From Mycoplasmataceae bacterium (lineage in GTDB: Bacteria > Bacillota_I > Bacilli_A > Mycoplasmatales > Mycoplasmoidaceae), in contig JAITJR010000002.1 in assembly GCA_031278855.1 (NCBI GenBank), positions 1-13,256 on the forward strand: DNA of 13,256 nucleotides. The letters are read 5' to 3'. The translations under genes were made by a program, and so were the position numbers. The notes under the pieces are model-generated. The model was not told the DNA's origin, ran no database searches, and saw only the letters and a program-made list of their open reading frames with translations. Shown here piece after piece: positions 1 to 8,281 of this stretch (position 1 is its first letter; each line of letters starts with the position of its first letter).

Positions 1-2
1 CT

Positions 3-1640
3 ATCACTGGTAATAATGTATTAGACATGTCATCTGAGAAAAGTGGCACTGCCACATTTGATTGGTATGCCATTGATCCTTATTCAAATATTATCAATTT
101 ATCTACATGGGGTAACTTCACTGTTTTTGATTTTAAAGAAGATCATAATATTGTCAATCCGCCTAGTTGATTTCACATTGGTCAAGGTTTAGGGAATAAT
201 ACTATTTCGTGGGATGAGGATGCAACACGCATTGGTCATTTATACACTTTTAATATTAGTGTAGATGGCACACCACCGTATTATGTGAACTTACCAACTA
301 CCAAAACCATTACATCTGCAGCAATTTCGGTACCAACTACACTTTATTACTTTGATGCTAAATCAAGCAATGTTGGAAAATCTTGTGAAATTGGGATTAA
401 TTCCGATAGTCAATTGAATAATATTAATTGAATTATTAATAATTTTGATGGTCAAGCTACTAAGCCTGACTGGGTTTCAATCGTAAATGACGATAATAAT
501 CAAATTCATGTGGAATGAAAGCCTTCAGATCCGCAATTGCTCGGAACCACACATACTTTTACTTTATCGGCCACTTCGTCTTCCGTCAATTTTCCACTTG
601 AAAGTCAAATCATTACATTAAATATTGTTGATAATTCTCATGCTTTAAGCATTTCGGCTCCGATTGTTAGTTATTGAGCTGAATTCCAAAAAACGACTAA
701 CCCTAACCGAATTTATCGTTCTTGTGAAATAAGTGCAAGTGTCGATGGTTCAACTGCACAAATTCCAAGCCTTACATGAAGTATTACTGATTTTGATCAT
801 GGACAAATACCACCAAGTTGAATGCATATTGTTAATGATGATCCTACTCAAAATCAAATTCATGTGGAATGAAAGCCGACCGAAGCCGCTAGTGGTCCTC
901 ATACTTTCACAATTACAGCTCAATCTGCTTATGGTTCAACAAAAACAACTACTTTTGATTTAATGGTAGCTCATGAAGATATTCAGCAATTTACTTTCGC
1001 CATATCAGATTTCAATTCTATAGGAGCTACTGGCGTTTCACTAAATAGTGGATCTGGTTTATGCTGACACGATATACAGATGACTAAATTGGATTTAAAT
1101 TTAAAATACGACAAAACTCGTTTAGGAGCAATTGATCCAGCCACAGGCGAATACATTTATAAAACTGATACAGAATACAATTGATTTGCCTTATTAAATG
1201 ATGGTTTATTGGTGGATGATGGTGCTTGAAATTTTGAAGTTATTTTTCATCATGAAGCTAGTGATTTCATGTCGTTTGGTACAGATGCTTGGGATACAAC
1301 TTTTTCAACTGGTAATTTTAGTCCAAATAGTATTGGTGGGAATATCTATCGATTTTCGGATCGATATAGTGCTGGAGCAGGACATGCCACCACCGATTTT
1401 GCAATCCAACTTTGTTATTCTAGCACCACTGCTCACGATGACTTAGGTTTACTGTCTAAAATAAACAACAACTTATCTTTCAAAGTTGAACGTAATGATG
1501 ACAATGAATTGTTTAGGATTTGTCGATTTAATGTAGACGGTAGAACTGCGACAGGTAGTGACATGCGTATTGATATTTCAGCACCCGAATGTTCAAGCGA
1601 TGAAAACGCTTTTCCAGTAATCAACTATTATCAGAATTAA
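3..1640 (+). CDS. Modular secreted-type surface protein, 5'-truncated by window edge
   Basis: Unrecognised protein. The frame is open from the left edge to TAA at 1638-1640 (545 residues visible) only if TGA is Trp; it uses about ten TGA and five TGG Trp codons. The visible part holds three consecutive modules with the pattern W-x-I-x-x-F-D, P-x-W-x-x-I, N-x-I-x-(V)-x-W and G-x-x-(Y/H)-T-F-x-(I/L)-(S/T)-A. The second and third (about 423-591 and 771-941) carry INDD-type turns and the IHVEWKP string. A C-terminal domain of about 220 residues follows, with IDPATGEY and HHEASDF, both matched in the next gene (IDPDTNEY, HHDAKNF). No membrane segment closes the protein, so any signal or anchor must lie upstream. 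The neighbouring paralog has an N-terminal signal, so export is likely by analogy. The gene sits 16 bases before that paralog. Function is unknown; adhesion or surface coating is a guess from the Ig-like modular layout. Confidence 0.85.
501..520 (+). repeat. 20-base exact repeat CAAATTCATGTGGAATGAAA, copy 1 of 3
   Basis: Identical 20 bases recur at 855-874 (same gene) and 2014-2033 (next gene). All three are in the coding frame for QIHVEWK, with TGA encoding Trp. Identity at wobble positions between two genes suggests recent duplication, recombination or conversion between the modules. Confidence 0.9.
855..874 (+). repeat. 20-base exact repeat, copy 2 of 3
   Basis: Same 20 bases as 501-520, 354 bases downstream and in the same frame, so the intra-gene module spacing is 118 codons. 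It is the core strand of the third visible module of gene 1. Confidence 0.9.
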
Positions 1641-1642
1641 TT

Positions 1643-1646
1643 AGGA
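1643..1646 (+). promoter_or_regulatory. Ribosome binding site for gene 2
   Basis: AGGA lies 10 bases before the ATG at 1657, in the 16-base gap after gene 1. It is a modest site with somewhat long spacing. Confidence 0.5.
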
Positions 1647-1656
1647 AAAATATAAA

Positions 1657-2742
1657 ATGAAAAATAAATCAAAAAGATTCGTGAGTTTTGTTATAGGTGT
1701 ATCGGCACTGCCCGTATTAGCTACAACAACATTTGCCTTGGGTACATTTGGTAGCGAGGCAACGGCTATGTCTTCATTTTCTGCTATTAAAAGCGATACT
1801 AATTCCATTAATGTATGAGCCTACAACAAAAGCTACTACATTGAATATCAACCTTCCAATCCTGATCAAATTGGTAAGTCAGAAAGTATCTATGCCACTT
1901 CAAATGTGTCGTCAGGGCAAATTCCTAACCTCGCTTGATCCATTACTGACTTTGATCAAAACACTTCTGTGCCAAATTGGATTTACATCGTCAATGATGA
2001 TCCAATTGATAATCAAATTCATGTGGAATGAAAACCAGACCAAAGTGCAATCGGAACACATACTTTCACAATTACCGCTACTGCCCCAGGTTTTACTAGT
2101 GGTAAAAGTGATGTTATTACTTTGAATGTGCAAACACAAGACATTAGACAAGCTAATTTAATTTTGCAAAGCACTAGTTTTGATCCTAATTCGTGTGAAA
2201 CAAGCTTATCCACATCGAATACCATTGCTCATCATAATGCCGGCATAACTTCAATTGCAATTGATTTTCAATATGATTTGAATGCTTTGAATCAAATTGA
2301 CCCTGACACTAATGAATATAAGTACAAAGCAGGGACATATGTGTTTGCCGATTTATATGGTAATGCGATTAAGCCTGTTATTTTAAATTCACTTTCATTA
2401 AGCTTGAATATTCATCACGATGCTAAAAACTTTTGGTACGACCAAAGAAATTGAGACAATACTTTTACTTGGAACACCAGTTCTGGGTCACAAACATTTA
2501 CAAATATTGAAGATTGTGGTGGATCTTCCCATGCTGGCACTTACATGATAATTAGTAATGCAGGATTTGAATATGATAAATATTTAAGTGTATCTTTTTA
2601 TCGTCATAGTGATAACACTGTGGAATTTTCTTTAGATGCAACAAGAATGTCAGTAAGTTGAAAAATAGCTAATCCCAATGGATCGGAGCCAGAAAGCTAC
2701 AACACTTGTGGGATTTACTACAATGGTAATAAATTTAATTAA
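1657..2742 (+). CDS. Secreted-type surface protein, single-module paralog of gene 1
   Basis: 361 residues with TGA=Trp; unrecognised family. The start is fixed by a basic N-terminus (MKNKSKR) followed by a hydrophobic stretch to about residue 30, which is a signal peptide or uncleaved anchor. No lipobox cysteine is present. One module (about residues 91-146) has W94, IVNDD at 111-115 and QIHVEWKP at 120-127, matching the modules of gene 1. The remaining 200 residues align by eye with the end of gene 1: YD then IDPDTNEYKYK, then HHDAKNF. So it looks like a short sibling, made by duplication with module loss or gain. It is 16 bases after gene 1, and its stop overlaps a TAATG just ahead of gene 3, so co-transcription is likely. 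It is probably exported and membrane-attached by its N-terminus. Its binding partner or role is not visible. Confidence 0.88.
1930..2090 (+). repeat. Fourth copy of the IHVEWKP module, in gene 2
   Basis: Protein pattern AWSITDFD, then P-x-W-I-x-IVNDD, QIHVEWKP and GTHTFTITA. It is closest to the third module of gene 1 (SWMHIVNDD, QIHVEWKP, GPHTFTITA). Confidence 0.8.
2014..2033 (+). repeat. 20-base exact repeat, copy 3 of 3, in the paralogous gene
   Basis: Same 20 bases as 501-520 and 855-874, here in the second gene and again in its reading frame. The surrounding codons (GTCAATGATGATCC before, ACACATACTTTCACAATTAC after) also closely match copy 2. Confidence 0.9.
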
Positions 2743-2744
2743 TG

Positions 2745-2748
2745 AGGA
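2745..2748 (+). promoter_or_regulatory. Ribosome binding site deciding the gene 3 start
   Basis: AGGA (in GAGGAA) sits 5 bases before the ATG at 2754. An in-frame ATG at 2742 overlaps the previous stop (TAATG) and would add four residues, but it would place this site inside the coding region. The downstream ATG also gives an N-terminus (MKNLNK) like that of gene 2 (MKNKSK). Start 2754 is therefore preferred. Confidence 0.6.
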
Positions 2749-2753
2749 ATAAT

Positions 2754-4031
2754 ATGAAAAATTTAAATAAATTTGTAACAGGATTAAGCACCACCTTAGT
2801 CTCGTTGACAGCCTTTGGAATTGGTGCTACTTTGTTCATGAATCATCTTCACAATCATGCAATGAGTATCAATAAACTTACTATCAATCAATCGACTAAT
2901 CATGGTAATTTTCAATCAGTTCCTGCTTTTGATGTGAATACCATCACCGATGATTGAAAACAAATTAATGCAATTACAAATTGTGCTGCAAGTACATATT
3001 TTTACACTCCATGAAATTTTGAGGTTGCCAAAGATGCTTATGCCATTTCCTTTACACTAATAAATAGCACTAATTTCATTAATACTTTTGGTTGTGACCA
3101 CCCAGTGAATTATGGCATCGCAGTTCAACAAAAAGTATTAGAACCTGATTTAAAGCTAGGGCTTGTAACCCATAACGAATACGGGGCTCCGATCATTTCG
3201 CAATTACACATGTACAATAATACGATTACTGATGTTGGTTACTATGACAAAACAGTTAAAGCTTATGCCATTGCTCCAACATCTGCCAGCGATGGCACTA
3301 AGAATAGCGTATTTTCATGAGACATAGGTTGATTCGGACCATCGTTTGCAGTTGGTGAGAGTTTTAAATTTAAATTTTCGCTTAATTTGTGTCGTGGGGA
3401 CATAAATCATCCGACTCCAGTCAATATCTTTAATGCTTTATATGTATCGGCATCTAGCAAACCAGCAAACCCTTTATGTGTTTCTTTGGATACAGGTTGT
3501 TTCTTCCAGTATTCAATTAGCTTTATTGGGGCAGATTCAGGTAATCATTCAGCCACAACTAATTGAACAGTAAATGGTAAGGATACCGCGATTAACGATC
3601 AGTTGTGTTCGCAAAATTCACAGCAGACTAAAAATATTGTTGGAGCAAAAGTACTTAATAATGATGACCATGCGGTAACTGGGGAAGATTGACTTTGAAT
3701 GGATTCGATTAGCCAAATGCTTACCCGCTATTCGTATTCAACAAGTCAACAAAACAATGTTGATATTTATACTTTTGATTTTACCGATGTTTGACGTTAT
3801 ATCGGAATTGATGGCACCCCATTGGGGAAAGAATTAACTGAAGATTATTTAGATGATTACACTTTGCAATTTATTAGTACAAATGTGGGTGAATTGCTGC
3901 CTAAAGTTGTCTATGACGATAGTGGCAAATTCCTGTTTTCGGTACCTAATCAAAAATTTGTCGGCAATATGGAATGATTCAATGACGACGGTCAAGAAAT
4001 TTACGCATACAACACATTATTGGTTCAATAA
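2754..4031 (+). CDS. Secreted-type protein of unknown function
   Basis: 425 residues with TGA=Trp, read without another stop to TAA at 4029-4031. The family is not recognised. The N-terminus (MKNLNKF, then a hydrophobic run to about residue 30) is a signal peptide or membrane anchor, with no lipobox cysteine. The run ends in HNHAMS, echoing SEATAMS at the same place in gene 2, so the export segments may be homologous. The rest is polar, rich in Asn, Ser, Thr, Asp and aromatic residues, with scattered cysteines and no further membrane helix. I could not find the IHVEWKP module or the IYG repeat of its neighbours in it. It lies 11 bases after gene 2 and 17 before gene 4, so it belongs to the same run of exported proteins. 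It is probably extracellular and tethered by its N-terminus if the signal is not cleaved. Confidence 0.85.
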
Positions 4032-4033
4032 AA

Positions 4034-4040
4034 AAGGAGA
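4034..4040 (+). promoter_or_regulatory. Strong ribosome binding site for the eight-repeat protein
   Basis: AAGGAGA, a near-perfect Shine-Dalgarno sequence, ends 8 bases before the ATG at 4049. It lies in the 17-base gap after gene 3 and is one of the best sites in the window. Confidence 0.75.
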
Positions 4041-4048
4041 ATAAAAAT

Positions 4049-7000
4049 ATGAAAATTAAACCTATTCTAATATCATTGTTAGCATCTGCATCTTTAGGTG
4101 TAGTCGTGGCATCTTCAATGGTAGCTACTTTTGTAGCAACAAAAACGATTGAAACTTACACGCTACAATCACTTGATAATGATAACAATCTAAGCACGGT
4201 ACTAGCTAATTCTGGTGAAAAATTAACGCTAAACACCATAAATGAAAATAATCGTAAAAAATCCGATGTGGTTTATTCGATTGATGGTGATGACTACCAA
4301 CAATATCTTCAGTTGAAAGATAATGTTTTATTATGTAAAAATACACCATTAGCAACCAGAAGTTATAACATTATTGCTAGTGATGCCAACAACCCATCAC
4401 GAACAATTGCGACTACAAAGATTCGTATTATTCCATCACCAACTTCATTAAAAATTTATGGAAATGATAAAATAGCAGTTCAAATTGGAGCACGAGAAGG
4501 TTCACTGCAATATTTACTTGATGACAACACTGGACAAAGTGTTGTAGGCGGAACTTGAAGTGTTACGGCTGACAAGTATAGTAATTTTTTCACAATCAGT
4601 AATACAGGTCTATTATCATGGCGTGGAACTTTTCCAGAAATTCAAAATTTTAATGTACGAATTAGATGTGAAAAGGCAGGCTATGATGCAGCATATTTTG
4701 TGGTAACATTTCAAGTTTATTCTAGTGTTCCACAAGACACAAGTATTTCGATTTATGGTAGTGCCATCATCAATGGTGTAGTGGGCGGCGCTAGCAATTC
4801 TAATTACACTGCCGTAACTAATACTGGTCAAACCGTCGCTGATGCTACGTGAACACTTACAAACGCTGTTGCAGGAATCACCATTGATAACGGTACTTTA
4901 AATTGAACAGATAGTTTAGCTCAAGGGACATATCAATTTAGTATCCAATGTGCCAAAGTTGGATTGGAATCAGGCAAAATTGATGTAACTTTAAATATTT
5001 TAGCTTCATCTTCAACCGCGACATTAATAAATATTTATGGTAGCAATACAGTAACTGGAACGTATGGAACAGCTGGGACTGCTAAATATACTGCTGTAAA
5101 TAACGCTGGCCAAACTGTGGTAGACGGAACATGAACGCTAATCGATAATGTGCCGACAGGCGTAACAATTGATAATGGCGTTTTAAGTTGAACCGATAAA
5201 TTAAAAGTAGGTCAATATCAATTTAACATCCAGTGTGCCAAAACTGGTTTGGAAAGTGGTAAAATAGCTGTTACGTTAACAATTCAAAGTGATGCCCCTA
5301 CGGCTACCTCAATTAATATTTATGGTAGCGATTTACCAGCTGGTACATTAGGGATTTCTGGTAATGCTAAATATACTGCTGTAACTAACACTGGCACAAC
5401 CATTACTGATGGCACGTGAGCACTTTCTAGCGATGCTCCAAGTGGTGTTACCATCGACAACGGTACTTTAAATTGGACTAGTGCTTTAACGCTAGGTAAA
5501 CATCAATTTACCATTCGTTGTGATAAAACTGGCTTAAAAACTGGAGAGTTAATAGTGGGGCTAACAATTCAAAGTGATGCTCCTAAACCAACCGCAATTA
5601 ATATTTATGGCAGTGATGCACCCACTGGAACTTTTGGTATTTCTGGTAGTGCTAATTACACTGCCGTAACTAATACAGGCCAAGCTGTTACTGATGCCAC
5701 ATGAGCTATTTCAGGAAGCAATCTTCCTGATGGGATATCAATTGATTCTAACGGTGTTGTAGGATGAAATAATTCCTTGGCTTTAAATGAATACAGTTTT
5801 ACTGTTAAGTGCTCTTCGAAAACTGGCTTAAGTGGTGAAAAAGCGGTTCAATTAAAAATTCAAAGCGACGAGCCAGCATCATCATCCATAAATATTTACG
5901 GCAATGACACAGCGGTTGGTATTCAAGGAACAGCTGGTTCGACTAAATATATTTGTACAACTAATACAGGTGTTTATGTAACGGATGGCAAATGAAGTAT
6001 TGCAAGTCCTGGAATTAGTGGTGTATCTATCACTGCTGATGATAATGGTAATGGCGTTTTAAGTTGAACCGATAGTATGCCGTTAATGGTATCGTTACCA
6101 CTAACGATTAATTGTTCCAAAGACGGATTATTAGTTGGTACTAAACAAATTCATTTTAGCATTGTTTCAACGATGCCATCACCAACTTCCATCAGAATTT
6201 ATGGAGCGGATACGATATACGGCAAAACTGGTGAAGCCGATTATGAAAGATATGAAGCTACCAATAATTTAGGTCAAGTCATTGCCGATGGTAAATGAAC
6301 ATTATCAGGCACACATCCTACTAATACTACCATTGATAACAGTGGTAAATTATCATGATCAAATACTACTCCTGGTGGTTCGTACACATTTAGTATTAAT
6401 TGCACTAGTGGTTCTTTCAGTGCCACACTAATAATTAATTTGATTATTTTTAACAATCCTATACCAACTCATATTAATATTTTTGGTTCATCCACAATTG
6501 CCGCCACAAGTGGAAGAGCTGGTAATACCAATTACATTGCAGTCGATAATACTGGAACGACCCTAACAGGATTAACTTGAAGTTTAAGTACTGATGCACC
6601 TTTAGGAGTATCAATTGATGCCAACGGAACATTATCATGAACTTCTAATATCGCATCAAATGTTTATCGGTTTAATATTGTATGTAATAAATCAGGTTTT
6701 CCACAAAGCACTCTATCAGTTGCTTTAAGCGTGCAATATTCGCCAGATTCTGAATATAGTCCCGCATATGTCTACAATACGGCTGATCCTTACAACGAAA
6801 CTAATTCGATGATCACCATTCCAACAGGAGTCAACGAAAGGAATGACATTAGATTTAATTTACCAAATTTAACTGTTAATAATGACCAAAGAATAATTTT
6901 TGGATATACGGTCACAGCATCAAGCGATGATCAAAAATTATTTTCAATTTTAAGCGTAACACAAAAATTTGATTCAGTCACCAAAAATGCTTATTGTTTA

Positions 7001-7144
7001 TTTGACATTAAAGCCACTACTGACAATTTAGCATATGCTCGTAATGCCATTATGGTGTATGCCATAGATAGATTGGCACCTGGATATCCAGTTTATTCGA
7101 TGAGTTTTGCGATGGATTTAAATATTCACCCCCACCCATATTAA
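4049..7144 (+). CDS. Surface protein with eight tandem Ig-like repeats
   Basis: 1031 residues with TGA=Trp; no other stop interrupts. The start has a strong ribosome site and an N-terminal hydrophobic segment (about residues 5-32) after MKIK, a signal or anchor without a lipobox cysteine. Residues 33-135 may be a degenerate half-repeat ending in IIPSPTS. Eight repeats follow, each opening with (I/L)-x-I-(Y/F)-G, at residues 136, 235, 329, 424, 519, 616, 717 and 811. The core is Y-x-A-V-x-N-T-G-Q, then G-T-W-x-L, then P-x-G-V-x-I-D-x-N-G-x-L-x-W, then Y-x-F-x-I-x-C and a last V-x-L-x-I strand. This resembles the He_PIG/putative Ig fold. A distinct 137-residue C-terminal region without Trp closes the protein. 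All 16 Trp (14 TGA, 2 TGG) lie in the repeats, two each. It is probably a rod-like exported stalk for adhesion or surface shielding; the role is inferred. Confidence 0.9.
4454..6733 (+). repeat. Eight in-frame tandem repeats of about 95 codons
   Basis: Repeat starts (the I of IYG) are at 4454, 4751, 5033, 5318, 5603, 5894, 6197 and 6479. Periods are 297, 282, 285, 285, 291, 303 and 282 bases, all multiples of three. Repeats 2-5 are the most alike, including DNA-level stretches such as ACTGCCGTAACTAATAC (repeats 2 and 5) and CAATTCAAAGTGATGC at the ends of repeats 3 and 4. The first and last three are more diverged. This is typical of an array expanding by unequal recombination in its middle. 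Confidence 0.9.
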
Positions 7145-7153
7145 ATTAAAAAT

Positions 7154-7159
7154 AGGAGA
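7154..7159 (+). promoter_or_regulatory. Ribosome binding site for the coiled-coil membrane protein
   Basis: AGGAGA ends 5 bases before the ATG at 7165, inside the 20-base gap after the eight-repeat gene. It supports that start. Confidence 0.7.
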
Positions 7160-7164
7160 TTATT

Positions 7165-8247
7165 ATGAAAAACAATGAAATAAAAAATAAAAAAAATGCT
7201 CTAAAACAGAGCTACATGACGAAAAAGATAAGTCTAAAAAAAGAATTGATCAATGCCCAAAAACATGGTCAGAATGAACGTGTGCTCCGATTGAAAAAAG
7301 AACTTGCAACCATAAAGCTAAATTTTAAAAAGGCTAAACATGCCCTTCGAACAAATGCTAAAAATGCAACTGAAAAAGTTAAATCAATTAAACATTTAAG
7401 TCCGCTTCAAATCAAAAAAATCGCACTCAAGAAAAGTTATTTAGTTAAAAAGGAAAGTTTAAAAAAAGAACTAGCTGTTGCGAAAGAGCATAATCGTGAA
7501 GAACGTATTGCGGAGTTAAAAGAAAAACTCATCAATGCTAAGTCAAACTTTAAAAAGGCCAAGTGTGCGTTAGTTAATAAAAACAAACCTGTTAAGCAAT
7601 TAAGTGCATTACAAATTAAAAAAATCGCTCTTAAAAAAAGTTACTTAACCAAAAAAAATGGTCTAAAAAAAGAACTAGTTAATGCGAAAGTACATAATCA
7701 TGAAGAACGTATTGTGCAGTTAAAAGAAGAACTTATTAATGCCAAGTTGAATTTTAAAAAAGCCAAGTGTGCGTTAGTTAATAAAAACAAACCAGTTAAA
7801 CAACTAAACCCGTTACAAATTAAATTAATCGCCCTTAAAAAAAGTTATTTAACTACTAAAGTTAATCTCAAGAAAGAATTAACTAATGCGAAAGAACACA
7901 ATCTTAGTGAACGTGTGTTGCAACTAAAAAAGCAACTCAAGAATGCGAAGTTAAACTTTAAGAAAACCAAATGCACTTTATTAGGTCGTTCAATTGTCGA
8001 CACAAAAATGGGTTTTGCTCATCTTTCCATGATAAGTGCGGTAACCTTTTCCGTTGCTTTACTTTTTGTTCTAACAATTTTCTTCTTATTGTCTGCCTCT
8101 AATGCATTACCAAACATTGAGATAGTTATTGGTGATGGGAGTTTATCAGTCTTAGGCATTCTATGCATCGTAATGTTTATTCTATTGATAATAGCCTTGA
8201 GCTGAACTTTATTTTTACTATTTCGAAAAAAATCCAATAAAATTTAG
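7165..8247 (+). CDS. Lysine-rich four-repeat coiled-coil protein with C-terminal membrane hairpin
   Basis: 360 residues. TGA at 8203-8205 is Trp inside the second membrane helix, and the real stop is TAG at 8245-8247. Four helical repeats occupy residues 3-281. The first is variant, and units 2-4 start at residues 78, 146 and 214 with an exact 68-residue period. Each unit reads L-x-x-LQIK-x-IALKKSYL, LKKEL, ER-x-x-x-LK, and NFKKAKCAL, and probably forms a pair of basic helices. Two hydrophobic helices follow (about 289-314 and 328-353), separated by a short acidic loop (IEIVIGDG). The tail RKKSNKI is basic. The positive-inside rule places the repeats and tail in the cytoplasm and the loop outside. 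There is no signal peptide. Family not recognised. Possible roles are a membrane-attached scaffold, a nucleic-acid tether or an internal partner of the exported proteins encoded upstream. It lies 34 bases before hpt. Confidence 0.88.
7396..8007 (+). repeat. Three 204-base in-frame repeats in the coiled-coil gene
   Basis: Units 2, 3 and 4 begin at 7396, 7600 and 7804, a constant 204-base period (68 codons). A 32-base stretch is identical at 7558-7589 and 7762-7793, exactly one period apart. A more diverged first unit lies upstream (about 7171-7395), with a longer linker. Confidence 0.85.
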
Positions 8248-8269
8248 TGAATTGTAACCCCCGAAAGGT

Positions 8270-8274
8270 GGAGG
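8270..8274 (+). promoter_or_regulatory. Strong ribosome binding site for hpt
   Basis: GGAGG, within the purine-rich GGTGGAGGGAG, ends 7 bases before the ATG at 8282. It is the most G-rich initiation region in the window and suggests that hpt is translated independently of the gene before it. Confidence 0.75.
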
Positions 8275-8281
8275 GAGTCCA

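Larger units (their letters stand above)
60..941 (+). repeat. Three tandem beta-rich modules inside gene 1
   Basis: Three protein-level repeats are visible, at about 100-275, 423-591 and 771-941. Each has Trp-x-Ile then FD, a P-x-W-x-x-I turn, an N-x-I-x-W strand and a G-x-x-Y/H-T-F strand. The first is the most diverged and lacks NDD. The second and third share the string QIHVEWKP. The same module occurs once more in the following gene at about 1930-2090. The spacing and the final G-x-H-T-F-T-I-T-A strand resemble the He_PIG/Ig-like pattern, but that fold is inferred. Confidence 0.7.

Noticed and set aside
1433..1624. Open frame on the minus strand, and similar ones near 1912-2225, 4616-4831, 6274-6456, 8019-8237 and 9214-9399
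   Set aside because: All lie inside well-supported + strand genes, have no ribosome site or family motif, and are explained as shadows of the coding strand.
3853..4044. Plus-strand frame overlapping the end of gene 3
   Set aside because: It is out of frame with gene 3, which reads through cleanly to 4031, and its product has no domain or signal features.
4454..6733. Regular spacing that might suggest a CRISPR array
   Set aside because: The period is about 285-300 bases, the whole unit is coding and in frame, and the repeats are diverged; it is a protein domain array.
7646..7653. Run of eight A as a phase-variation switch in the coiled-coil gene
   Set aside because: It is short, lies among many similar Lys/Asn codon A-runs in an AT-rich gene, and the frame is intact on both sides.
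8185..8221. TTGATA with TTTATT 17 bases later, a possible promoter ahead of hpt
   Set aside because: Both boxes are imperfect and sit in AT-rich codons of a membrane helix; chance matches are expected in such sequence.
8256..8280. Possible hairpin ACCCCCGAAAGGTGGAGGG that could hide the hpt ribosome site
   Set aside because: Only three-base stems form without mismatches, which is too weak to claim regulation.
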